DNA from: Verrucomicrobium sp.
GTDB lineage: Bacteria; Verrucomicrobiota; Verrucomicrobiia; Methylacidiphilales; UBA1321
NCBI GenBank assembly: GCA_017849585.1
Contig: JAFIGT010000010.1
Location: forward strand, 1 to 64,000
Direction: 5' to 3'
Length of the DNA: 64,000 nt
This document shows, one piece after another, positions 16,387 through 24,804 of this stretch. A program made the translations under genes and the position numbers. Every line of letters begins with the position of its first letter. Position 1 is the first letter of the stretch. A model generated the notes under the pieces. The model was not told the DNA's origin. It was given only the letters and a program-made list of their open reading frames with translations, and did no database searches.

Positions 16387-16953
16387 GTGAGCGACGCACC
16401 CACCGCCAGCGGCAGAAATTTTGTCTACTTCGACCTCGAAACGCAGAAAAGCGCGGCCGAGGTGGGTGGGTGGCATAATAAACGCGCCATGCGGATGTCG
16501 ATCGGCGTCACCTTCAGCACGCACCGCAACAGCTACCGCATCTATCAGGAGTCCGAAGTGGGCGAACTGATCGAGGAATTGCAGAAGGCCGATTGTGTCG
16601 TAGGTTTTAATAATATCGGATTCGATTACGAGGTGCTCGCACCGTATTGCGTGTTCGACCTGAGCCAGGTGCCGACACTGGACATGTTGATCGACGTGGA
16701 AAAGGTGTTGGGCAAGCGCATCGGTCTGGATGCCATCGCATCGGAAACCATCGGCGCGGGTAAAACCGCTGTGGGCACGGATGCGTTGAAGTGGTGGAAG
16801 GAAGGCAAGCTGCTTCCGATCGCGGAGTATTGTTGTTACGATGTGAAAGCGACCATGCTGGTGCATCAGTATGGCGTGAAGCATGGCCAACTCTATTTTC
16901 TGAATGAGAAAACAAAGCGGCGCGAATCGATTGCGGTCAATTGGCCAGCGTGA
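16387..16953 (+). CDS. RNase H-fold (DEDD) exonuclease-like protein
   Basis: A 188-residue predicted 3'-5' exonuclease-fold protein. The DEDD acidic residues fit YFDLETQ (D and E, residues 15-17), GFNNIGFDYEVL (third acidic, about residue 82) and YCCYDVKAT (last Asp, about residue 157). The last motif has YxxxD, which indicates a DEDDy rather than DEDDh type. It starts at a GTG preceded by a purine-rich GGAATAAAAGAGA. It is monocistronic; whether it acts on DNA or RNA cannot be told. Confidence 0.7.
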   Translation: MSDAPTASGRNFVYFDLETQKSAAEVGGWHNKRAMRMSIGVTFSTHRNSYRIYQESEVGELIEELQKADCVVGFNNIGFDYEVLAPYCVFDLSQVPTLDMLIDVEKVLGKRIGLDAIASETIGAGKTAVGTDALKWWKEGKLLPIAEYCCYDVKATMLVHQYGVKHGQLYFLNEKTKRRESIAVNWPA

Positions 16954-16954
16954 G

Positions 16955-16989
16955 CAGGGCTGAGCCCTGCACCCAGTAACGCTTCGCCA
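16955..16989 (+). repeat. Dispersed intergenic repeat, short form
   Basis: One base after the stop codon of the exonuclease-like gene come CAGGGCTGAGCCCTG and the tail CACCCAGTAACGCTTCGCCA. Same orientation relative to its gene as the long copies at 6070 and 13557. Confidence 0.7.
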
Positions 16990-17185
16990 CATCTGAATGG
17001 TGGAGTGTGAAATCAAGCGAATCGCATAGGCGATTCGCATTCCTGTTTTGTGTCCGACCACGAAGGAACCCTGAATAAGGCAATTTACGTGGTTCCCCAT
17101 CGCAACTCCCCCCTAGGCAATAGCTTACAAAAAGCCAACACTGTAGAGTTGTAAGTTATTTCAAGCGAGCATGTTACATTATAAT

Positions 17186-17213
17186 TTGACACAAGATGCG
17201 AGATCGGTAGGAT
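17186..17213 (+). promoter_or_regulatory. Putative sigma-70-type promoter of rpsU
   Basis: TTGACA (17186-17191), a 16-base spacer and TAGGAT (17208-17213) lie about 65 bases before the rpsU start. The -35 box is perfect; the -10 box has two mismatches to TATAAT. Confidence 0.45.
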
Positions 17214-17220
17214 AGTTCCT

Positions 17221-17246
17221 CCCGAGGGCTATAACCCTCCCTCGGG
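17221..17246 (+). promoter_or_regulatory. Stem-loop in the rpsU leader
   Basis: CCCGAGGG and CCCTCGGG form a perfect 8-bp stem with a 10-base loop, just after the predicted transcription start and 31 bases ahead of the GTG codon. It could stabilise the message or be a feedback site for the ribosomal protein; neither is shown by sequence. Confidence 0.4.
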
Positions 17247-17277
17247 TTAAGAATAATAGGAACGAGGTGAATTTTTT

Positions 17278-17466
17278 GTGAGCGAAGTTCGTTTGAAAAA
17301 AGGTGAGTCTGTGGATAAAGCCCTGCGTCGCCTGAAGAAAAAGCTCGATCGTGAAGGTACTCTGCGCGAAGCGCGTCTGCGCCGCAATTACGAGAAGCCA
17401 AGCGAACGCAAGCGTCGTAAGGCGAAGGAACCCAAGTTGAATTACTGGGGAGCCTTCTCTCTGTAA
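17278..17466 (+). CDS. rpsU: 30S ribosomal protein bS21
   Basis: A 62-residue, very basic protein with the bS21 pattern: [20 protein letters not shown], then a long charged helix ([22 protein letters not shown]). It binds near the 3' end of 16S rRNA in the small subunit and aids initiation. Translation starts at GTG (17278), set by GAGGTGA seven bases upstream. It has its own promoter, a leader stem-loop and a strong terminator, so it is a single-gene unit here rather than the rpsU-dnaG-rpoD arrangement of enterobacteria. Confidence 0.93.
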   Translation: MSEVRLKKGESVDKALRRLKKKLDREGTLREARLRRNYEKPSERKRRKAKEPKLNYWGAFSL

Positions 17467-17489
17467 GACGGTTTGCTACGAAGAACTGG

Positions 17490-17524
17490 AATCCGGTTCC
17501 ACCGCAAGGTGGGCCGGATTTTTT
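17490..17524 (+). terminator. Rho-independent terminator of rpsU
   Basis: AATCCGG-TT-CCACC, loop GCAA, GGTGG-G-CCGGATT, followed by TTTTTT. It lies 23 bases after the stop codon. Confidence 0.88.
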
Positions 17525-17604
17525 CTTGTCCGCGTCTCGTTGTGCGCGGATAGTGACGGAACAAACCAGTACTGGGTACCGAGAACCTAGAACGCCGTTT
17601 CTTC

Positions 17605-18543
17605 ATGCTGCCGCTCGCGCTTTCAACCTGTTGGAATTCCAGCCGCCACACGGACGGCGCGGAAATGCTGCGCGAGATCCGCGACTTGGGCTTCACCCGG
17701 GCGGAACTCGGCCACGGGGTGCGTTACAGTCTTTGGCCCGGCGTGCTGGATGCCATCGACGAGGGCGTGATCGAGATCAGCTCTCTCCACAACTTCTGTC
17801 CCGTCCCGATGGGGGTGATGAAGCCATCACCGAACTGCTTTGAACTGACCGATCCGCGGCCGATCCTGCGCCAGCAGGCGATCAATGCCACGATCGAGAC
17901 GATCCACAATGCCGCCAAGTTCGAAGTGCCGGTCGTGGTCATGCACTTGGGCCATGCCAATCCGTACGGGATCAACCGCGAATTGGAGAAACTGGCGGCG
18001 CGCGGCAAATTGTACAGCCGCGAATATGTCGCGGCGAAGCTGAAGGCGGTCGAGTTGCGCCGCAAGCTCTTCCCCGAAGTGTGGGAGCGGTTGCACGAGG
18101 GGCTACTCCCCATTGTGGAAGCGGCCGCGAAGGAGGGCATCAAGCTGGGCTTCGAGAACCGGGAGCGGTACGAGGAGTTTCCCAGCGAGGAGGAATTCCA
18201 GACCGTGCTCGACGCCTTCCCGGCGGAGACGGTCGGATACTGGCACGATTTCGGCCACGCCGCGCGCAAGGAATACCTCGGCTGGAGCGACCACCGGGCC
18301 TCGCTGGAACGATTCGCGCCGCGCCTGATCGGTTGCCACGTGCAGGATTGCCTCCCTCCGGACGAGGATCACCTCGGTCTCGGCAAGGGCGAAGTGCCCT
18401 TTGCGGAGCTCCTGCCGCTGGTGCAGGCGGAGGCCGTCCCTGTGCTGGAGCTTGCTCCCAGCGTGTCGCGGGAGGATGTTCTCGCCAGTCTCGAACTTTG
18501 GAAAGATCTGACATGCAAAATCTCCGCCGCCACGCCAACCTGA
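17605..18543 (+). CDS. Sugar phosphate isomerase/epimerase-like TIM-barrel protein
   Basis: A 312-residue protein of the xylose isomerase-like / AP endonuclease 2 superfamily. Metal-ligand-type residues occur in the expected order: ELGHGVRYS, VVVMHLGHANPYG, LGFENRERYEEFP, GYWHDFGHA, GCHVQDC and VLELAPSVS. Such proteins isomerise or epimerise sugars with a divalent metal; specific substrates vary widely and none can be named here. The DFGHA segment and absence of a signal peptide indicate a cytoplasmic enzyme. Its 3' end overlaps the next gene by 31 bases, so the two are probably co-transcribed. Confidence 0.7.
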   Translation: MLPLALSTCWNSSRHTDGAEMLREIRDLGFTRAELGHGVRYSLWPGVLDAIDEGVIEISSLHNFCPVPMGVMKPSPNCFELTDPRPILRQQAINATIETIHNAAKFEVPVVVMHLGHANPYGINRELEKLAARGKLYSREYVAAKLKAVELRRKLFPEVWERLHEGLLPIVEAAAKEGIKLGFENRERYEEFPSEEEFQTVLDAFPAETVGYWHDFGHAARKEYLGWSDHRASLERFAPRLIGCHVQDCLPPDEDHLGLGKGEVPFAELLPLVQAEAVPVLELAPSVSREDVLASLELWKDLTCKISAATPT

Positions 18544-19508
18544 TCGTCCGTATTCTGATTTCCGCCGCGATTCTGATTTATCTCGGAATCAAGGTCGACT
18601 GGAAGACGCTGATCCAACACGTCATCGGCATGGATCGACTCTGGCTCGCGGCGGCGTTCGCCTGCTTTGGGCCAATGCTCGGTCTGTGTGCGTGGCGCTG
18701 GCAAATCCTGCTGCGGGTGCAGGGGATCTTCATTCCGTGGTGGCAATCGCTGCAACTCGGACTCGTCGGTCATTTCTTTAACTCGTTCCTGCTCGGCATC
18801 ACCGGCGGCGACGTGGTGAAGATTTATTACGCCACGCTGGCCGCGCCGGAGAAGAAGGCGGCGGCGGGGCTGTCGGTCATCGTGGATCGGCTGTATGGAC
18901 TGGTCGTGCTGCTCGTCATCGCCACGATTTTGTGTATTGCGCAGTTTAAGTTTCTCACCGCCCGGGCCGACACCAGTGCGTCGGTCTATCTCACGCTCAC
19001 CATCGCGGCGGCGACCTTTGCCATCGGGGTCATCTCCTTTCGACTCGCCGCCATCAGCGATGCGGTGCGCAAGCGCGGGTGGTGGGAGAAAATGCCGATG
19101 CACAAGATGTTCGACCATCTCATCGAGGCTTACGAACGCTACGGCTCGGCGTGGAAAGAGAATGCGGCGGCATTTTGTATTTCTGTGTGCAATCACTCGT
19201 TCGGCATGTTGCTCGCCTACTGCATCGTGAAGGCGTTGCACCTCGACGTGCCGTTCTGGCAATTCGTCAGCATCCTGCCGATCTTGAATCTCCTGATCGC
19301 GCTTCCCATCAGCGTGGGCGGGCTCGGTGTGCGCGAAGGACTCTCGGTGATTTTGTTCAGCCTGATGGGCTTGAGCCCGGAACATGCCGTCACCTTTGCG
19401 CTCACATTCTTCACCGTCACCCTCGCGTGGAGCCTGGTCGGGTCGGTGTTCTACATGCGGTATCAAACGCCGGAAACGGAGGAGAAGAAGGAAGCGGTTA
19501 CCGTTTAG
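18513..19508 (+). CDS. UPF0104/LPG_synthase_TM family membrane protein (flippase-like)
   Basis: A 331-residue integral membrane protein with about eight hydrophobic segments, of the family that includes AglD-associated proteins and the flippase half of MprF. Characteristic pieces are ACFGPMLGLCAWRWQILL, LGLVGHFFNSFLLGITGGDVVKIYY (the family's FFNxxLPGxxGGDxxRxY block), DRLYGLVVLL and ALPISVGGLGVREG. Relatives move or modify lipid-linked substrates. The start at 18513 lies within the 3' end of the preceding gene, and upstream in-frame sequence is not membrane-like. It might flip a glycan-lipid made by the window's polysaccharide enzymes, but nothing links it directly. Confidence 0.8.
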   Translation: MQNLRRHANLIVRILISAAILIYLGIKVDWKTLIQHVIGMDRLWLAAAFACFGPMLGLCAWRWQILLRVQGIFIPWWQSLQLGLVGHFFNSFLLGITGGDVVKIYYATLAAPEKKAAAGLSVIVDRLYGLVVLLVIATILCIAQFKFLTARADTSASVYLTLTIAAATFAIGVISFRLAAISDAVRKRGWWEKMPMHKMFDHLIEAYERYGSAWKENAAAFCISVCNHSFGMLLAYCIVKALHLDVPFWQFVSILPILNLLIALPISVGGLGVREGLSVILFSLMGLSPEHAVTFALTFFTVTLAWSLVGSVFYMRYQTPETEEKKEAVTV

Positions 19509-19591
19509 GGTGATCCGTTTCCACGTCAGGGTCGACTCTGGCGCTTGTTAATTTTCGGGAGTATCGGTAAGGTGAGAAAATACCCTCTCTG

Positions 19592-20920
19592 ATGAAAGAC
19601 CAAGCGATCAGCGTTGTGCGCCAGCTGCAAAAGGCCGGCTACGAAACTTACTTTGCCGGCGGCAGTGTGCGCGATCAGCTCCTCGGGCTGGAGTCGAAGG
19701 ACATCGACATCGCCACGAGCGCGACACCCGAGCAGGTGCAAAAACTCTTCTCGCGCGTGACCGATCTGCAGGGCGCGTGCTTCGGCGTGGTGCGGGTTAT
19801 GGTCGACGAGTATGCTTTCGAAGTGGCCACGTTCCGCCGTGACGGTCCCTATCAGGATGGCCGCCGTCCCGAGTATGTGGAATACACCAGCGCGGAAGAG
19901 GATGCGCGCCGTCGCGACTTCACGATCAACGGTCTTTTCTACGATCCGATTGCGGACAAGCTCATCGACTTTGTGGGCGGCCAGGCCGATCTCGAAGCGC
20001 GATTGATTCGCGCGATTGGCGATCCGGTGGCGCGGTTCACCGAGGACAAGTTGCGCCTGCTGCGGGCGGTGCGTTTTGCGGCGAACCTGCCGCGCAAGGA
20101 TCGCAAGCCGTTCATCATCGAGACGAACACGTGGGCGGCGATGTGCCAGCTCGCGCCGGAAATCGCCTGCGTGGCGGTGGAGCGGGTGCGGGATGAGCTC
20201 GACAAGATTTGGGCTGGAGCGCGACCGGAGCATGGGCTCGATTTGCTCGACCAGAGCGGCTTGCTCAAAGTGGTGCTGCCGGATGTGGATCATCTCCACG
20301 GGGTCGAGCAGCCGCCGCAATTTCATCCCGAGGGGGACGTGTTTCAGCATGTGCGGATGATGCTCTCGAAGCTGCATCACTCGCCGCTGGTGCTGGGCCT
20401 CGCGGTGCTTTTTCACGACATCGGCAAACCCGCGACGTACCAGATGGACGAGACGGGGCGCATTCGCTTCAACGGACATGAGTCGGTCGGCGCGCGGATG
20501 ACGGAACGGATCATGGCCGACATGCGGTACAGCAACGAGATCATCCGGCAGGTGGTGGCGTTGGTGGAGAATCACATGACATTCAAGGATGTCATGCGGA
20601 TGAAGATGAGCACGCTCAAGCGGCTCATGGGTCGCGACACGTTCGAGCTGGAGCTGGAATTGCACCGGATCGATTGCCAATGCAGTCACGGCGACGTGGA
20701 GAATTATTTCTTCCTGAAACATCAGCGCGAAAACATGCCGGTGGATGAGATCAAGCCGACACCGCTGATCTCGGGTCACGACGTGCTGGCGCTCGGCGTG
20801 CCGCCGGGCAAGGCGATTGGCGCGATCTTGAACAAGGTCTACGAGGCGCAGCTCGAGGGGAGCATTCACACCCACAACGACGGCATCGCGCTGGCGCGCA
20901 AACTCGCGAACGATTTCTAA
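19592..20920 (+). CDS. cca: CCA-adding tRNA nucleotidyltransferase with HD domain
   Basis: A 442-residue class II nucleotidyltransferase. The N-terminal catalytic head has GGSVRDQLLG and the metal-binding DIDIATSA, then the RRDFTINGLFYDP motif typical of poly(A) polymerase/CCA enzymes, and GDPVARFTEDKLRLLRAVRFAANL. A C-terminal HD domain follows (VLFHDIGKPATY, GHESVGARM), as in bacterial CCA-adding enzymes with phosphohydrolase activity. It adds or repairs 3' CCA on tRNAs; the tRNA-Arg in this window lacks an encoded CCA, which fits. A poly(A) polymerase role is the alternative, but the HD domain favours CCA addition. Confidence 0.88.
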   Translation: MKDQAISVVRQLQKAGYETYFAGGSVRDQLLGLESKDIDIATSATPEQVQKLFSRVTDLQGACFGVVRVMVDEYAFEVATFRRDGPYQDGRRPEYVEYTSAEEDARRRDFTINGLFYDPIADKLIDFVGGQADLEARLIRAIGDPVARFTEDKLRLLRAVRFAANLPRKDRKPFIIETNTWAAMCQLAPEIACVAVERVRDELDKIWAGARPEHGLDLLDQSGLLKVVLPDVDHLHGVEQPPQFHPEGDVFQHVRMMLSKLHHSPLVLGLAVLFHDIGKPATYQMDETGRIRFNGHESVGARMTERIMADMRYSNEIIRQVVALVENHMTFKDVMRMKMSTLKRLMGRDTFELELELHRIDCQCSHGDVENYFFLKHQRENMPVDEIKPTPLISGHDVLALGVPPGKAIGAILNKVYEAQLEGSIHTHNDGIALARKLANDF

Positions 20921-20944
20921 ACTACTTCCGCCGCTTGCGTCGGG

Positions 20945-21345
20945 TTACTTTTTCGTCAGAAGTGGGAGCCCGGACAGGATTAGAATGCCGGTGCCGACGA
21001 TGGTGCCGGTGATGGGGAAGGGAACCCCGGCGGCGAGACCGCCGAAGAGGGCCTTGAACAAGGCGCGCTGCTGTGAGTCGTTCGATTCGCGGCGCTGAAT
21101 CCAATAGACGCCCGCAAAGGTGGTGATAAATGCGCCGACGGAGAATAGCGCCGTGAGCAGAAAACCGGTCGGCACATCGAGCCCGAAGGAAAGCCAGTCG
21201 ATCAGCAGGATGGTCAATCCGCTCAGCGGATGGAAGAAGGTAACGACTTTGGCGCGGGTTCGGATTTGGCGGGGGCCGGACTTTCGGAGACAATCTCCAC
21301 ATCAATTGCTTTCGGTTCGTCCTGTTTCCCGTTATAAGAAGTCAT
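20945..21345 (-). pseudogene. Small two-helix membrane protein gene with an apparent frameshift
   Basis: An ATG at 21345, preceded by AGGAGA eight bases upstream, starts 40 residues (MTSYNGKQDEPKAIDVEIVS, then a Pro/Ala/Lys-rich linker) ending at TGA 21223-21225. The adjacent frame is open through the same point and continues FFHPLSGLTILLIDWLSFGL and two hydrophobic helices to 20945. Joining the two near 21236-21250 by a one-base shift gives a sensible protein: acidic cytoplasmic N-terminus, Pro-rich linker, membrane domain. Either the gene is broken, or a base is missing in the assembly. Taken alone, the second half could only start at TTG (21217). Family not identified. Confidence 0.5.
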
Positions 21346-21347
21346 CT

Positions 21348-21941
21348 ATGGCGTCTCCTGAGGAACAACTTAGCATAACTCCGGGCACATTTCACTCTTT
21401 GGATCGTTTTTCCAATGCCTGGTACGATCGCGGTGCGCCGTGCTGGAAAGAAATCCTCTGGCGCGTGGTGAGCTATTTATGGTTCGAAGGCCGGATGCCA
21501 TTGCCGTCGGCATGGCGAGTGTTCTGGCTGCGGGTGTTTGGCGCGCGCGTGGGAGATCACGTGGTGATTCGCGCGAAGGTGACGATCACGATGCCGTGGC
21601 GGCTCACGCTCGGTGATCATGTCTGGATCGGCGAGGAAGTGTTTATTCTCAGTTTGGGTGAGGTGAGCATCGGCTCGCACTCGGTGATTTCGCAACGCGC
21701 GTTCCTGTGCTGCGGCAGTCACGATTACCGGTCGACTGATTTCAAATTGCTGCAACGCCCGATTCGTATTGGCCAGCAAGCGTGGATCGCGGCGCAGGCG
21801 TTCGTAGGCGAGGGCGTGCAGATCGGCGATGGAACGGTCGTCACGGCCGGAAGCGTGGTTACCCACGATATTCCCGCCGGGGTGATTGTCCGCGGCAACC
21901 CGGCCGTGGTGGTGAAGCCACGGCCGAGAGCAAACAGTTAA
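21348..21941 (+). CDS. WcaF-like left-handed beta-helix acetyltransferase
   Basis: A 197-residue hexapeptide-repeat acyltransferase of the colanic acid biosynthesis WcaF type. The N-terminal FSNAWYDRGAPCWKEILWR and FGARVGDHVVIRAKVTITMPWRLTLGDHVWIGEEVFI are typical, as are the SHDYRS segment and the repeats that end in a VTAGSVVTHDIPAGVIVRGNPA closing motif. It should O-acetylate a polysaccharide precursor with acetyl-CoA. Its start lies 2 bases from the start of the frameshifted minus-strand gene, so the two would share a very compact divergent control region, or translation starts at a later codon. Confidence 0.85.
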   Translation: MASPEEQLSITPGTFHSLDRFSNAWYDRGAPCWKEILWRVVSYLWFEGRMPLPSAWRVFWLRVFGARVGDHVVIRAKVTITMPWRLTLGDHVWIGEEVFILSLGEVSIGSHSVISQRAFLCCGSHDYRSTDFKLLQRPIRIGQQAWIAAQAFVGEGVQIGDGTVVTAGSVVTHDIPAGVIVRGNPAVVVKPRPRANS

Positions 21942-21956
21942 TTTCAGAGGTTCCTG

Positions 21957-24392
21957 CTACGGCGCAGGCAGGACGTTGGTTGAAAAGGCGTTGGTGAGGA
22001 TTTGCTGCCGGTCCGTGGGCGTGGCGCTCGGGGTGGAGGACGTGCGTGGGGTGGTCGCATCGATTTCCACGCTCCAGCCCTGCCATTCGCGGAAGGCGTG
22101 GTAAGTCCAATCCCAACCGAGGCTTTCCCAGAGATTCACGCAGTCGCCGAGGAAGGTGCCGCCGCCCGGTGCCCAGCGCAGCACGCTGAATTCGCCGACG
22201 TAGATCGATACTTGATACTTCGTCTGGAAGTCGACGGTTGCCTGCACATTGGCCCGCATCTTTGTGCTGTCCCAGGTGGTGCCTTCGATGGTGCCGGGGT
22301 AGGTGATCGGCGTGTAGGGTTGAGAGACGTCGACGCCCTGTGCGACGTAGCTCCACGGATTGTAATAGTGAATGGAGTAGACCACGTTCGTCGTGCGGAC
22401 CGGACGCAAGTCGGCCATGCGACCGGGTTCGGCGTTGTAGGGTTCAATGATGATCGCCTTGGTGGGATCGATTTCGCGAATGGCCAGCGCGACCTGCTCG
22501 GAGAGTTCATTGAGCGTCAGCAGATTCTCCGTCCACGCGTCGTCATGCGGTTCGTTGTTGATGTCGTAACCCCAGATCGCCGCGCTGTAGGAATTGGTGC
22601 CGCCGTTCTTGTAACGGGCTGCGAGTTGGCGCCAGACATCGATCAGCTTTTTCTGGTTCGTCGCGTTGTCGAACTGATGGGTGCTGAGCGAATGCAGGTC
22701 GAGCGTGACCGCCATACCGCGCGAGGAGAAGTTCGGCAGCAACGCATCGAGCTTGGCCAGTTCATTGGCCAGCGCCGTGCTGTGAGTCGCCGTGCTCAAT
22801 CCATTCGTATAGGTCGTGGCGCCCAATTGCCACCGCACGACGTTCGCTCTCCACGAAGCGAGGACGCTGAGATCGGTAGCGGTCATGCCGGGGGCGACCA
22901 TCGTGCCGCGCAGTCGCGGTGCCGTGTGACCTTTGTAGTTGGGAGTCGGGTTGACCCAGTAGGGCGAAAACGAATCGGTCTTGATCACGATATCGTCGAA
23001 GTCGACCGTGCCGGTCACCATCTCGAGACCGAGGGTGAGCGTGAGTGAGGTGATGTTGTCGGGAATCGTGATGAGTTGCTTGAACCGCGTCCAGTCAAAC
23101 GTCCCGGTGCCGATGGCCACTTGGGGATACGAATACGCGCCGTCCGGAGTGCGGTAGGTGAGGAGCATCTTGATCCCATTCCACGAATTCGGCTTGTCCG
23201 AGACGCCCGTGGCTTTGACCAATCCCTGTAGCGTGACCTGCCGTCCGCGCAATGCCGCATAGGGCAGCGTCATAACGAGGCGGTTGCTGCTGCCCGCAAC
23301 AGAATTGGTGACTTCCATCGCCTGACCCGTGCCATGTGTAATGAGCGAGTAGGTGCCGCCGCTCCAGCGTGAAGCGACGTTGCCGTCGTCGAAGGCTTCG
23401 CTCGCGAGCACGGGGTTGGTCTCGATCTTGATATTGTCGAATGCGACGGTGCCGGTGACTTTTTCCAACCCGAGAGTGAGTGTGATCGAGGTGACGTTCG
23501 TCGGCAGGACGACCACGGCATAGACATTGGTCCAGTCGAACGTGCCGACACCGATGTCGGCCTGCGGATAAAATTTCTGCCCGTCCGCCGTGGTGTAGGT
23601 GATCATCATCTTGATGCCGTTCCACGAATTCGGTTTGGTGGACACACCGGTCGCCTTGACCTGACCGGTGAGCAGGAGCCGGCGTCCGTTGTATTGCGCG
23701 GCGGGAAGGGTGGTCGCCACCACGGTGGACCCGGCGCCGTTGGTGCTGGTGAGTTGCAACGCACTGCCGGAATCATGGGCGACGGTGGTGAAGCTCGCTC
23801 CGCCCCAACGCGTGCCGATGGTCGCGGTGTCGGTGAAGGTTTCCTTGAACATCATCGGATCGGCTTCCACACGCAGTTCGTCGAACCACGCCGTGCCCGA
23901 GACCTGCTCAAGGCCGACCGAGATTTTGACCGCGGTGGCGTTCGAGGGCACCGTGATCGGGAAACAGAAGCTGGTCCAGTCGAACGTGCCGTCGCTCAAG
24001 GTGGCCTGATCGCCATAAACGGTGCTGCCATCGCTGAGAGTGAAAATGAGCGTCACCTTCACGCCGTTGTAGGGCAGGGGCCGGGTGGAAACGTTCGCGG
24101 CTTTGACTTGGCCGCGCACCATGACGCGGCGTCCCGCCACTTCGGAGGCGGTGAGCGACGCCTGTAGGACGGTATTTTTCACCACGCTGCCGTTGTCGAT
24201 TTTCAGCGCGAGACCCGAACCGTGGGTTTCGGTGACAATGGTCGTGCCGGACCAGCGCCCGGACAGTGAAGCGGCAACGTCGAAGGTTTCCGTGAAGAAT
24301 ACATCCGAGGCGGCCTGGACCGGGGAAGTCAACAGCATCGCAAACAGCACGAAGCCCGATAGAAGGAACATCAAGAAGGCTGATTTTTTCAT
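21957..24392 (-). CDS. Secreted GH5-type glycoside hydrolase with three tandem beta-sandwich modules
   Basis: An 811-residue exported protein: signal peptide (residues 1-27, cleavage after PVQA), three homologous ~145-residue modules (about 33-180, 183-328 and 332-473) and a GH5-like catalytic barrel (about 490-811). Each module ends in a V(S/T)GT(A/V)xFD(D/E/N) strand and contains a KATGVSTKPNSWNGIKM-like stretch; modules 2 and 3 are the most alike. They resemble family 4/9-type carbohydrate-binding modules. The catalytic acid fits E614 (INNEP) and the nucleophile E734 (YVGEF). It probably cleaves a beta-glucan or mannan outside the cytoplasm. There is no PEP-CTERM or other sorting tail. Confidence 0.85.
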   Translation of the reverse strand: MKKSAFLMFLLSGFVLFAMLLTSPVQAASDVFFTETFDVAASLSGRWSGTTIVTETHGSGLALKIDNGSVVKNTVLQASLTASEVAGRRVMVRGQVKAANVSTRPLPYNGVKVTLIFTLSDGSTVYGDQATLSDGTFDWTSFCFPITVPSNATAVKISVGLEQVSGTAWFDELRVEADPMMFKETFTDTATIGTRWGGASFTTVAHDSGSALQLTSTNGAGSTVVATTLPAAQYNGRRLLLTGQVKATGVSTKPNSWNGIKMMITYTTADGQKFYPQADIGVGTFDWTNVYAVVVLPTNVTSITLTLGLEKVTGTVAFDNIKIETNPVLASEAFDDGNVASRWSGGTYSLITHGTGQAMEVTNSVAGSSNRLVMTLPYAALRGRQVTLQGLVKATGVSDKPNSWNGIKMLLTYRTPDGAYSYPQVAIGTGTFDWTRFKQLITIPDNITSLTLTLGLEMVTGTVDFDDIVIKTDSFSPYWVNPTPNYKGHTAPRLRGTMVAPGMTATDLSVLASWRANVVRWQLGATTYTNGLSTATHSTALANELAKLDALLPNFSSRGMAVTLDLHSLSTHQFDNATNQKKLIDVWRQLAARYKNGGTNSYSAAIWGYDINNEPHDDAWTENLLTLNELSEQVALAIREIDPTKAIIIEPYNAEPGRMADLRPVRTTNVVYSIHYYNPWSYVAQGVDVSQPYTPITYPGTIEGTTWDSTKMRANVQATVDFQTKYQVSIYVGEFSVLRWAPGGGTFLGDCVNLWESLGWDWTYHAFREWQGWSVEIDATTPRTSSTPSATPTDRQQILTNAFSTNVLPAP

Positions 24393-24804
24393 GAATTATT
24401 CTGGTTGATGAACTATATTAACGACCACTTCCGACGATTTGGTTATTTAAATTGCAATTTATCTATTCTAAATTTAAGCGACGGTCAATCTTCTTGGATT
24501 TCATTACAGAATTTTGAGCAAATAATGTAATATTAAGATGTTATAATGAAAGTGGAGGTCGTTACGTAACACAGAATGGAGCCGACGAAACCCTTTTAGG
24601 AGCGAGTTTGAGGGTCGATCTAGGGTGAGGGGACGAGATTGTATCTTAATCTTTAAATTAAATTGATGACTACTTTGTGAGAGGTTTTGAGTCGGAAATC
24701 TTTTCGTCGTAGGCGTGCCGAACTCGCGGTGCTTCCCTCCCCATTTTTCTCGGTTGCCAGTCGACGTCCGAGCGGCCAAGAATAGCGCGACGAGGCGCGA
24801 GCTC
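24393..24804. other. AT-rich noncoding gap
   Basis: These ~410 bases separate two divergent genes. They contain AT-rich runs suited to promoters on both sides but no gene, hairpin or repeat that I can support. Confidence 0.5.

Noticed and set aside
16282-17100. Minus-strand 272-codon frame overlapping the exonuclease-like gene
   Set aside because: It covers the antisense of a gene with DEDD motifs plus a repeat and intergenic sequence; no family resemblance.
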